Below are positions 1-62,700 of a stretch of DNA of 64,000 bases, one piece after another; the first letter of the stretch is position 1, and each line of letters opens with the position of its first letter. The translations under genes and the position numbers were made by a program. The stretch comes from Aptenodytes patagonicus (Eukaryota; Chordata; Aves; Sphenisciformes; Spheniscidae). The notes beneath the pieces are model-generated. The model had not been told where the DNA came from and did no database searches. It saw only the letters and a program-made list of their open reading frames with translations. Location: contig NC_134952.1 of assembly GCF_965638725.1 (NCBI RefSeq), positions 20,463,028 to 20,527,027 on the forward strand, written 5' to 3'.

Positions 1-1900
1 GTACATCAAAAAAGAGCTTTGCAGCAAGTACCTTGGGCTTTTCAGGGTGGGTTTTTTCAGGGACAGAATCCCAGCTGGTGTAAAACAGCACAAATGCCAC
101 TGAAGTCAGCAGCATTATTGTGTTTAAACCAGCTAAAATTCTGACCCTAGTTCCTATTTCAAAATGCCTTATAATTCAACTAAAGCTTTAAAATCCTTTT
201 CTTGGAGCGCTGACTGCTGGTTTGGAAATTTCCTTGCAGAGGTGTTAAACTCAATTGCACTCCATTACTTTGTGACTCAAGGAGTAAACCATGAACGATG
301 CTCCTTTCTTTCTTCCATTCATCATGTCCCCTTAAAAATGGTTTATGATGCTAAGAAATAGTTTTTCTAATAGTACCGAGACTGGACAGTTGCTTCTTGC
401 ATTTTACAAACTTAAACCATCCCCCTTTGCATTTGGCTAGTTGTTAGCTGAACATTTTCTGCGTATATTTATAAAACCTAATTATAAAACATTTTACTTC
501 TTTCAAATGCTTTAAAACCAAGCAATTTCATAGTATTACCATGTCACAGGTATGGATTTCCCCAGCTCAAAGACTGACAGTGAATGAACTTGAGAAAAGG
601 CTGCAAAGGAGGTAGCGTTAAGCTTGGGGTGACGGGCAATCCTGGCTCTCGGTCTTACATGTTCAGCTTCCACTGAACACTGCATGGTTCCCACGAGCAC
701 GGTAATCTGAACAGCTCATAAATACCCTGAAGAAAAGAAATACTAGTTGTCCTAATTCATAGATTAGGAACTGAAGCCCAGGGCTAAAGTAACACGTTCA
801 ATATCCCAATATCCCAAGCAGAAGTTAACTCTGTATTTCCAGCCCCTGGCTACTGATCCAAGTAGTGGACGCCCCTGTAGCTCTACTCTCCCTCATACAG
901 AAAGAAAAAAAAAAAAACCAGCTCTCAGATCACTGAGTATCTCAGATCTGATGTAGAATAAGAGAGCAGTAAGATTAACACACACAATTTTACCATTCCA
1001 GAAGCTGACAGTCACATTCCTTACCCAGCTGGCAGTAGACATGAACTGGGAAAAAGGATTTTCTTTGCAATATTCTTGCTTTGAGAATTGTTCCTGAGTA
1101 GTAAGAGCTACTCTTTTCTCTCTGCAGAAATCTCAGCCTGTTAAATTGCTCTTGTGACGGCTGAATCCACATTTCAGCTACAGCAGTGGGAAGTGCTGCA
1201 GGCTGGGCAATGCCCCCAAGAGGAGAGCGTTTCTCAGTTCACGGGATGATGAAACACATGTGAACTTTCCGTGCTCCAGCCAGCTTCTGGGAAACAATTT
1301 CTCTGTGCCTCAGTCTGACGTTGCACTGCCTCACTACTGCTTACTTCTCTCTTTGGAAAATCACCGGTGTCTCAAAAAAAGAAGAAAAAATTACTTCAGT
1401 GGAGCAGCTAAGTTGGCAAGTAAAGTAGCAGACAGTAGCCCTAAAACTTTACAGAAAAGCATCACTGAAATGTACCTCAGCATCTGACAGTTTGAATTGT
1501 GCCCTTCAGGTTTTAAAACCACAGAAACTTTGGTATACATCCATGTGGAACAGTTTATGTTGCTCAAGCACCACTTTCAATTTTGGCTAATAAAGAAATA
1601 AAAATGCAAACCAGCTCCATGACAACCAGCATGTAAGTGAGCGAACTGCCCAACTGTGCCTTAATAAAGCTCTGTCCTCTCCCCTCACTGCATGTTGAAG
1701 GTTGCTTGTTTTAGGTAAGCACATGAAGTCATCAAAAGGAAGATTAATTTAAAAGCTTGATAACTTTTTTCCTTTTTTTTGGAATGTCAGTGACGACTGA
1801 GAGCCAGACTGACAAACTAACCGAGAAAGGACAAAGTGTTCACCCCCTCCCTCCCCTCCCACGGTTCTCCCGGAGACACCTCCCCTTAGCCAGCATTACC
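1..1900. other. SOD3 upstream intergenic sequence
   Basis: No gene is recognised here. The open frames are short (under 76 codons) and resemble nothing known to me. The DNA is AT-rich with an ordinary A12 run near 907. Two AATAAA-type signals on the + strand (near 1587 and 1662) could mark the end of an unseen upstream transcript, but no exon supports that. A C/T-rich block at about 1844-1880 lies just before the likely SOD3 first exon. Confidence 0.5.
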
Positions 1901-1929
1901 TAACTTTTACACAAACACGCAGTTCCTGT

Positions 1930-2034
1930 GAGCATCAACTTCAAACAGCTCTGGCTTTCTGTCTGATCGCATTTCAGTTTAGGGGACCAGAGGCAAAGAG
2001 CTACTACTGAGGGGTTCTGCCGCAGCTCTGCAAG
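1930..2034 (+). other. SOD3: Possible SOD3 non-coding first exon
   Basis: SOD3 genes usually have a non-coding first exon and a coding exon that begins just before the ATG. A good donor, CAAG followed by GTAATC, occurs with its exon end at 2034. A clear acceptor lies at 2481-2488, so the 5'-UTR intron would be about 454 bp. The 5' boundary given here is arbitrary. No TATA box is evident, and the C/T-rich stretch at 1844-1880 could serve as promoter. This is inference from splice-site appearance only; another donor further upstream could be the real one. Confidence 0.3.
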
Positions 2035-2504
2035 GTAATCAACTTGTTGGATTTTTACTTTTTGTTTGTAATGCCTAACTAGTGGTTAAGTAGAAGGATC
2101 AAGAAAAGCCTCCTGGCAAACTGTCTTGCTGGAATTTGTAGTAGGAGAAAAGTCTCAATACAAACTCAAAAATAGATTAAACAACACTTTGGCTTACTTG
2201 CTTCCTGCAGGGAAAAAGAGGCAGTTTTTAAGATCAAGATCTAGTGCAAAATATAAAATCACTAGTATTTCTTTTAGTCATGGGTGTCAGTTGTTTGTGT
2301 TTAAACATGCGTATGCATTCTGATTTAGTTTCAACTCATCACATTAGACAGATTTAGAAAGCAGCAGTCCACCCGGGACTATGCTCCGGCTGTTTTGCTC
2401 AGCCCCGCCACAGGCTGCGTGCCCTTCTCTCCAGCCATACTGCTGCAAAAAGCTCTTAATTCTTTATAGCTTCTTGTACCTTTTGCAGGCTCTGAATTGC
2501 CGAG

Positions 2505-3218
2505 ATGCTTCTGCTTCTTTCTCTGGTCACTGGGCTTGCCCTGTCTGCCTCTGGCATCATGACAAACAAAGAAACTGATCCAAGCCAAGAGTCATTTCAT
2601 GACATACAGAAAAAAGTGAACGACCTCTGGCAGAATTTGCTCTATCCGGTAATGCCTGGTAATGAGACTGATGGGATGATTTACGCCACTTGTGAAATGA
2701 GGCCAAGCTCCAAAATAGATACTGACAAGCCACAAGTGACTGGACAAGTCTTATTCAGACAGTATTACTCATATGGAAGATTAGAAGCCATTTTTTACTT
2801 GGATGGGTTTCCATTGGATAATAATCAATCTGGTAGAGCCATACACATCCACGAGCTTGGGGATCTCAGCAACGGCTGTGATTCTACGGGAGGACACTAT
2901 AACCCTTTCAGCGTGAATCACCCCCGTCACCCAGGGGATTTTGGCAACTTTTTTCCTAAAGAAGGCAAAATCAGAAAATACAAACCAAATCTCTCTGCCA
3001 CTATGTTTGGTCCATATTCCATCATGGGCAGATCTGTTGTGATCCATGAGCAGGAAGACGACATGGGCAAGGGCAACAATAAGGCCAGTTTGGAAAATGG
3101 AAATGCTGGGAAACGTCTGGCTTGCTGCGTGATTGGGATATGCAACAAGAACTTGTGGGAAGAGAAACTGCCCGAGGCTACAGACAAGAAGAAGAGAGGG
3201 CTCAACAAACGAACATAG
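2505..3218 (+). CDS. SOD3: Extracellular superoxide dismutase [Cu-Zn]
   Basis: A secreted enzyme that converts superoxide to hydrogen peroxide and oxygen in the extracellular matrix. The 237-aa product opens with a hydrophobic signal peptide (residues 1 to about 17), and the Cu/Zn SOD fold covers roughly 55-213. Ligands align with the family. Copper is bound by H114, H116, H131 and H181; zinc by H131 (bridging), H139, H142 and D145. The active-site arginine is R204, in the segment NAGKRLACC. C125-C207 should be the core disulfide, and C63-C208 the second one known in EC-SOD. N107-Q-S matches the known mammalian glycosylation site. A basic tail (DKKKRGLNKR) corresponds to the heparin-binding region but is less dense than the mammalian one and lacks the final cysteine. 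The start is the first ATG after the acceptor and is followed directly by the signal peptide. The coding sequence has no intron, as is usual for SOD3. Confidence 0.96.
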   Translation: MLLLLSLVTGLALSASGIMTNKETDPSQESFHDIQKKVNDLWQNLLYPVMPGNETDGMIYATCEMRPSSKIDTDKPQVTGQVLFRQYYSYGRLEAIFYLDGFPLDNNQSGRAIHIHELGDLSNGCDSTGGHYNPFSVNHPRHPGDFGNFFPKEGKIRKYKPNLSATMFGPYSIMGRSVVIHEQEDDMGKGNNKASLENGNAGKRLACCVIGICNKNLWEEKLPEATDKKKRGLNKRT

Positions 3219-3389
3219 AACCAGGCTTAAGTCAAGACCAACAAGCCAGCTACGGCCCGGGCAGCACAGAGTACCTTAGGCTGTGCCACTGGCCGCTAAA
3301 ATATACGGCTAAAGGATTCCCATTTCCATTCGCTTGCTCCTCTAAGAAATGCGTATCACTTTGTAGAGCTTCCTTTCTGTAAGCCCATC

Positions 3390-3395
3390 AATAAA
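3390..3395 (+). terminator. SOD3: SOD3 polyadenylation signal AATAAA
   Basis: A canonical AATAAA lies 172 nt after the stop codon and is followed within 20-40 nt by a GT-rich element, the expected arrangement for cleavage and polyadenylation. A second AATAAA near 4157 could serve as a distal site. Confidence 0.75.
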
Positions 3396-3419
3396 AACAG
3401 CATCAACTCAACATTGTGA

Positions 3420-6400
3420 TGTATTTTCTTGAAGAGAAAAGATCCCCTTTTATGCAGTTTGGGAGTTGAACGCATGTAAGTAAGAGTGCCAACAGGTATG
3501 GTCGATAGTCTGTAAAGCATCTGTGCGCTCTAAGGGGCTCCTAAAGGATCGTAAGTTAGATACCAAAGGAAAAAAAGTTGAGTAAGTAAGAAATTGCCTC
3601 TCATTAGACGCTACCCTGTATTTAGCTGCACATCTGAAAGGCAAAAAGATCTCCGTGCTTTCAGTAGTGTTGGGTGTTGTGTTGCAAGACCTGGATAATG
3701 GACTTCCCCTAAAAATAGGGGGAAGTACAGACATTTCTGTTTTAAACTTTAGATCCATTAGGTTATCCTACTTGTATTTTCAGGTTTACTTCTCAAACAT
3801 GTATAAGCTTATTAACTATTTTAAATTGTCCACATGGCTATATAGCTAAATCACACTGTTTATATCTGAAAGCAGGCTTAAAAGAAATATTCCAGCTTAC
3901 CATCACTCCCCAGCAAAAATTCCCTAAAGCCTCTAGTTTGTGCCTGTTAGTAACTAAGTTGTATACAAAAGTTTTAATGCTGCTTAGACAATGATGATAA
4001 AGTTAGCAGATCACAGATAAATATTACTTTCAAAGCCAAAAAATACTGAGTGCGTTTCTTCATACAAAAATGTAGGAAGTAAATCAGTCAATTTAGACTG
4101 GGAGAAGCGACAGTGAAAAGATTTGTCTGACAATTTTCAGACTTAAAACTCTCACTCAATAAAGCTTTACTTTTTTAATTTAACACAATTCACTGAAAAC
4201 ACTAAAACACTACCTCATGACTATCATTCATCTGATACTGAGAAGAGAAAAGGAAACCAGCAGGTAGAACAAGCGTATCAGGAAATGTTTTTATTAAAGC
4301 TGACAAAATGTATTAATACAGTTGAACCATGTTGTGCAGTTAATCCAGGCAGCAACAAAAGACAGGTTTGCAAATAAATTGAACTGCATAATTTAGAAAG
4401 TAAAACTACAAAACAGAAGCTGGTAAACAAAATCCTATCTTTTAGAACTGTAGCAGACTTTCAACTTAATCTCAGTTAAGATTTTGAAATACATTCCTGA
4501 GCTCATATGGATTAAAGAAATTGCACTGTCTTTATTATACAAATTCCCATATGTTTAAAAATAGTCTCACTTAAAAAAGAAGCAGCATTCTAAAAGATGC
4601 TTCTTAATCTGTCATTTTCACACACTTATTTTACAAATTCAGTGAACATTGTTTTTCAAATAACCACAACATCGTACTTTCAAATGAAATCCTTCTCACG
4701 GATGATGCATGAATTCAGTTTCAGGTGAGACAACCTCAGTTGACAAAACTGACAAAATCAGTTTGTGAAATGCATCTTCTCCATACCCCTGCCACAACAT
4801 TCCCTTCCCAGTTCGCTTCTCCAGAGCCTAACACCAAAAAGGCTTGTATCTCTGGATGCAATTTCTGCATTTCTAAAGTCCTAGAAAAAGGGAACACAAG
4901 TCTAAAAAAAAAAAACCAAACCCCAAACACCCCCCAAAACCTAAAGTGGTGTTGATTCCACACAAAGCACTAATTAATTTGCTGGGGAAAAATCATCGTT
5001 CTAATAGAACAACAATATCAATTAAAGCAATATCCAAGGAAGATACCGACAAGAATATTTAATTAGTTATCACATAGTGCAGCACAGATGTCTGTCTTTT
5101 ACAAGTCTTCTGCCTTTGAAGTCTTGTGTTCCTGGGAGAAGGCTAAAAACGTAACGAGAATACACATTCACTAGGGCAGAAAGGAGAGGGACAGTATCGC
5201 AGCAGTGATGTCGCACTAAAAATGAGGTTTCCAGAGATCTAAATATCTCACTGGAATTTAATGATTGCAAAGAGATAAAAATGGCATCTAAGAGGGAGAA
5301 TGGTGTGAGGATAATTACCAAGATGTCCTAATTGTTGGGTTGTATGTTCTCGCAGAAAAAACATACTAGAAAGAATCAACGAATGAGGCACAAAAAGCTG
5401 TTGGTCCAGCACTAGCTTCTACCTGCTCAAATTTTTGCACCAAGCTTTTCATTAATTAATAGCTTTAACTGGCTGTTAAGGGACCAGGAGCAAAACGCTA
5501 ACATACAATTGTGGGTCAGGAAAGACACAGGACAGGGAAACAATATAACACCCTCAACATTTCTGAGCTCAGCTACGTGAAATCTTGACCTTCTTACTCA
5601 CTTGCCTCAGTTCTGACTGCATTGATATTTAGCTCTGCACAGGATTAGTCTGTGAAAGATGGAAAAGAATACGTCTTGAATAAAATGCTACTTCATGTCA
5701 CATTCAAGCATTAAAGGAAAAAACCCTGCCACATTCTCCCGGAGATTTCAGTTTCTGCAGCTATTTCTCTTCTGACTTGTCAGTACCGTCATATAAATGA
5801 GTCAATAATGCAGTCAGTTACAATTAATGGGAACAGCACAACAATCTTTCAAATACTTAAACTCTTCTTGGTTTTTCAGGTGATGAGGAACTTAAATGGT
5901 GATCAGGATAATGAAAGAAAAACTTCTTATTCCTTCATGTCCCTCATCTGCTTAAATATACAGATGGTTTTTGTTCCTAAGGGCTGCTGCTCAGTATCAG
6001 TGAAATGCTGCAATGTCAAATTACCTTTAAAGAGAAAGGAAACATATTTGCGGAGCACTGTGAGTATGGCTTTATTGCCTGCAGACAGACACTGAAAGGG
6101 TTACCTGAATGCACCTGCTAGGGAAAACACATGAGAACACAGACAAGCCACATTTTTCACCTTCCCACTATCATTCCTTATATTTATATGTAATAATTTA
6201 CATACAGCCTTTCTGCTGCTGAATACAAACTGTTCATGGACTCTGACACCTTGATTATGGCAGCACCTGCTAGCTCATCTTCCATATACAGAAGAGTTTG
6301 TCAGTATTGCTAATATAAACTCTGTTTATTCAGTGGCTGACAAGTGGGCTGTAAAAATTTGCAGCTGGCAGTTATTTGTCAAAGAAGGACTCAATCTGGG

Positions 6401-7812
6401 AGGGATTTTCCTTTTTATTAGTAGTATTTTATTAAATTTGGTTTAATTCTCTCTGATTGGTTTCAAGTTCTAGGAGTGAGAAATGAACATTTACAGACAA
6501 TTAGGTCCCAAGCCAGCAGAAAAATTGCCTTGACGGCTGCTGGCCCATAGAAGCTCCACAGCTGCAGAGACTGTACCTTATGCTACAAACAGGAGAGGAA
6601 GGACGTGCCTCCCCTTCTCCGACAGCTGCTAACTTCAACGTTAAGTATTCCCTTGTTGCTGCCTTCCTAGGAGCAGAGTGGCACAGCTCCAGCATCAGGA
6701 GCGAGCTAGAGAATGACACAGCAGCCTCCCTTTTCCCCAGTTATTATAGGAGTGTTTTCCTATGACTAAACATCAACAAGGGAAGATGCTTAAGAAAGAA
6801 GCAACAATGCAAATAAACCTTCTACCACTCCATAGACTGGTGAAATGAGGAGGAAAGGAAGAGTTATCCTTAATTCCAAAACATAAGAAAATAAAAGAGA
6901 CACAGATTCCTTTAAAAAGGAGGGCACAGATGGTGTAGGCTGAAATCTACCACCCGTTGCTCAGCCTGAGGGCTGTCCAGCTCCTCGAAGTTGAGGAATG
7001 CAATTCCAGTAACTGGGAGAGCCAAGAAGGTGGACAGCGCATCACTGGTTCTCTTCTTGCTGTTCTCCTTGCTTTGGAACAGCATTGCCGTTTCTCACAG
7101 AAAGACTTCTGGCTTCTCTGATGACGTTTCCTTTAGAGCTTCATTAAATTGGGTTCTCAGTATCTGGTGAAATAACTCCCTGCATTTTCATGCAATGAGC
7201 AGGGAGAGGGAAGGAAAAATTTTGTACAGTTGAGAAGATATAAAGGTTTGTAATGAGAGAACTATATACATGCAGGGATGGTTTTCAGAAACTTCCTATA
7301 AGGGCATAGTGATTTTATTCTAAGGATGTACTTACAGCCACTATATGTAAAGAGAAATAGAACGCAGTCTGAGAAACAAGCAAAGCTTGCAGCCTTAAGA
7401 TGCGTCTCAATTTATCACTCCAAATTTTTCATCCTTGGAAGACACTTCTAACCATTAAAATACAGTCCAGCACTAGGACCATACACGTTACAGAAGCCTA
7501 GTGATAACATGATAAATCATTATCATTGGTCTCTTTGCTACACTAATGTAAATTACATCTATCTATGTAGAAACTTCAAATCATTACAAAAACCCAACAT
7601 GATTAAACCTCATCACTAATTCTTTCCCGTAGGTAATTTACATTTTTGGTACACTGTAGCCAAAACTAACAGAAAAACATCTTTATTAGACAAATATTAA
7701 CAGTTCAATGTAAAAATCAACCCTACAGCACACTGTTTCACCGATCATATTCGCAGCAGCACAGACACTGCAAAAGGATTAGTGGGATGCTCGAGGGCCT
7801 GGATTTCATACC
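3420..7812 (-). other. SOD3-CCDC149 convergent spacer with CCDC149 3' UTR
   Basis: No coding gene is seen. This stretch lies between two convergent genes. The CCDC149 3' UTR runs from 7812 towards lower coordinates, but its end is uncertain. Candidate - strand AATAAA signals (TTTATT on +) occur at 7682-7687, near 7314, near 6064 and near 4285. The first is only about 126 nt after the stop; the last would give a 3.5-kb 3' UTR ending about 0.9 kb from the SOD3 signal. Open frames here are short and unlike any known protein. Confidence 0.5.
7682..7687 (-). terminator. CCDC149: Candidate proximal polyadenylation signal of CCDC149
   Basis: TTTATT on + reads AATAAA in the CCDC149 sense, about 126 nt after the stop codon. 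It is the first such signal downstream. A distal candidate near 4285 is equally possible, so this is one of several options. Confidence 0.35.
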
Positions 7813-59343
<51,531 letters not shown>

Positions 59344-59700
59344 AGCTCCGGCGGGCCGCGGCGGCATGCGGCGGCGCGCGGCTCCGCCCGCCCCGGCCTT
59401 CCGCCGAGGAGCCTGCGGGGAGAGGCGGGGCCTGCGGCCGCCTCTTGCCGGCCGGCCGGGGCCGCCCAGCGGCGCCCCGGGCACGGGCCTGCCGGAGCCG
59501 GGCCTGCGGCGGCGCCTCACCGCCCGCGGCCTAGCGCGGCCCTGCCCGCGGAGCGGCGCCGGGCCCCGGGCCGCCTCTGCACGGTGAAGTTCCCCGGTAG
59601 AGTCGGGCAGGAAGGCCTGTCCGCGGGGGAGAGCGTGGGTCACACCGCGGGCAGGGTGGCGGGCACAGAAGCGTCGTCTGGGATGCATTGCCCAGAGAAG

Positions 59701-62700
59701 GGCCCTCGTCTGCTTATGTGCTCCTCCTAAATAACAGTAGGGCTCTGCTGCCATCCCAGGCGCTGAACAGCCAGACACAGCCGTAGAGCGGTCGATGAGG
59801 GGACGGGCATCAGGGCGCTGTACTGCAGTAGAGACTTTAATATTATATATATGTAACAAAACCCTTGGAAATTACATAGACACTGGCATTGTATGTGTAA
59901 ACTAAGACACAGCAGGAGGACAAAGGTAGAAAACCATTTTCTCAAAACATGATACAGGAACAATGCCCACTTTGGGCACAGATCTCTATTGTCGCTCAGT
60001 TCACAGAGGTGTAAATAGTGTAACGACCCAGGACTTGGTCTGGCTTCTTTTTCTCCCTGTTAGTGCAGATGCTCCTCCATCAGTGCTGAAACCCAAGCAT
60101 ACTACCCACACAGCACTCCACACCCTTCCAGGTACCTCTGCTCCAGCTGTACCCTCCGCAGACCTGCAGCCAGAGCTGCTGCATGGTACATCTCCATGGA
60201 CCAGGTCTACCTTGAGGCACATCACGTGGTCTTTGTTACACTCCTAACACCGCGGGTGGTCCCAGGACTTGTTTTCCAGGCAGAGTCTGAGTGTAATTGC
60301 ATGGAATATTCAAGCAGTTTAACCCACAATCACCCTTTGTTTAAAATAACACAACAAACAGCACAAGACAACACAATAAAATATGCCTGTATCATTCCTT
60401 ACCACAATTTCCCCACTGTTAAGATTTGTTTGTGGTTTGGCATCGGCACAGTGTCCTTCTGTTGTCCAAAATGGCTGAGAGATCCTCCTTTGACAACTTC
60501 ACCTCCCTTCAAGCAGGTGACAGCATTTCTGTTCCAGGTCCTTAATTAACAGCTTATATGGGAAGAAACATAGGCCACATCTACACCCAGCAGGAGATCT
60601 CTTTGAATGTAAGATTAACAAGTTTAATAAATAGTTATCTCCATTAAAAAAAAAAAAAAGACCAGAAAAGCAGCCAGCTTTATTATGGAACTTCAGTTTG
60701 ATAAAGATAGATACAGAGTTCATACATTTTACCCGCAAATTATAAATCAAACTTAGACTTTTTCTCCAAATTATAGCCCATTTCCTTCTAAATTACCTGT
60801 TCCTCATCTCTAGGCATTCTGTAACTTCAGTGCTCTAGAGGGTACATTTGTCTTTCCTCTTTGTTCATATTTTTCTGTGGTTTACGTCGTCACGTGTGTG
60901 ATATATTACAATCCTGCATGTCCTCGCAGGCTTCTCGGCAAAGCATTGCTGAAAACAGCATCTTGTTTGCACTGGCAAATAGCAAATAATGAAAATTAAA
61001 TTAACAAGAACTATAATTTAAACCCACTAATTAAAAGAATCGTTAATGATATTAGGAACGCCATCATTTTCATAGTGTTGTTAATAGTTAAAGCTATACA
61101 ACTGCTAGTGTAGATGAACCAAACAGAATCTTTTTCCCAGTTCTGCTTCTCATTTGCAGAATTTCCCTCCTCCATTTTCTTGGTCTTGTAGTACTCCAGA
61201 CTCAGAATGCTCTTGCAGAAAGAGCTCCGCTTGTAGGAAAGATAACCCTCTAATAGCCCTCAATTTTGAGGGATGTCACTCATTTTAATCCCAACGCTGC
61301 TCGCACTCCCCACAAACATAAGGTTTTAATTTTTATTGATGGTAATTATTCAAATGAGAAGTAGACGTTCGTGGAAGAGAGGTTATTAAAACAAAAGGAA
61401 CTCTCAATGTTTCCAGCTCTTACGATTTTATCAAAAGTCTGATGAAAGCTGGTGTTTTTCAGAAAGACCAAGCACTTGGATGAGAATAACCACTTTCTTT
61501 TGAACTGAAAGAAAGATTCAAGGGAATAAATAAAAAATAAGCAGAAATGTGCCTTGAGTATGCTTGATAGGATCAGAAAGGAAATAAAAGAACCCAAATA
61601 TGTATTTTTAAATAATCACTTTTAGTCCCTGATATCAAGCCATCTGGCAGCTTCTTCAGCTTTCCCGATCTCCTCTGTCTTACCAGTGGTTACTGCGACA
61701 CTCCTATGTAACAGTCCCAGTTGGGACCAGGTTACTCTGCTAGCCTCTGGGCAGACATGGATTGAGATATGGTTCCTGCCTTAACTCAGACAAACAAGTC
61801 AAGAAGAAGATGACAGAAAAGAAGTACTATCATCCTAGTTTATAAATAGGAAACTGAAGAGAGAAGCAATTGCCTTGCCCAAGAAAGCTGAAGTTTCAAA
61901 CACATGCAGGAAGCGAAATTGCGGGTTTCGGGAGTACCAATGCACTGCTCTCACTGCGAAACTAATGAGGTGTCTTGATTCTTCTCCTGCCTGCTGCAGT
62001 AACTGCTTTTGCACCATCACCTTGCCAACAGCAGAAGAATACAGTATTGTCATTGAACGTCTGAGAAAAAAAATCATCTCTCAACCTTCCTCTTCAGCTA
62101 CCATCCCATTGTCTTTGTCTCTAGATCCATTATCTTCTTTGCTTTCTTCCTCTATACATTCACTAGATAAACTTATCTGCTTCTAGTGTTTCATCTCCCT
62201 TCTCTGCAATTCTGCTTTGTGATCAATCTTTCCCTCGGTATCTTGAGTTCATCTGTCTTTTCACCAGATTACCCTCCACTTCTCTAAGCATTTTCTACAT
62301 TTCATTAAGAAGGCTCCAGACTTTCTAAAAAACCCCTTTTTTTTTTGCCTGGACAAATTACATAGTCAGAATCAGATCCGAGCTACTGTGGCTCTTTGGT
62401 ACAACTACTCAGGTAAACATATGTAGGAGATTTAACCAATAGTTTTCACTTGTAGGAGATTTAATCAACAGTTCTAAACCATAGCTTTCAGAAATCAGTG
62501 TCTTTGTCAGACATTAAGAAAGAAAACAACCTGTTTTTTTATCCATAGGTAAGCCAATTAATGGATCACTTCAAATTTTGCTGCTTATTTTTGTCAACAT
62601 TTATCTACTGCACTAACATCATCATTACATCCGTGTCCAACTCTAAAGAAATATATGATTAAAAAACCAGTGTAAATTCTTGAGATCTGGACAGGCTACA

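Larger units (their letters stand above)
2489..3410 (+). other. SOD3: SOD3 terminal exon: 5'-UTR end, coding region and 3' UTR
   Basis: The acceptor TTTTGCAG at 2481-2488 follows a pyrimidine-rich run, so the exon starts at 2489, 16 nt before the start codon. The exon carries the whole coding sequence and a short 3' UTR of roughly 190 nt. AATAAA at 3390-3395 is followed by a GT-rich stretch, so cleavage should fall at about 3405-3420. The exact cleavage point cannot be read from the sequence. Confidence 0.75.

Noticed and set aside
60196..60549. 117-codon frame upstream of CCDC149 as part of LGI2
   Set aside because: No leucine-rich or EPTP-repeat features; the residues look random.
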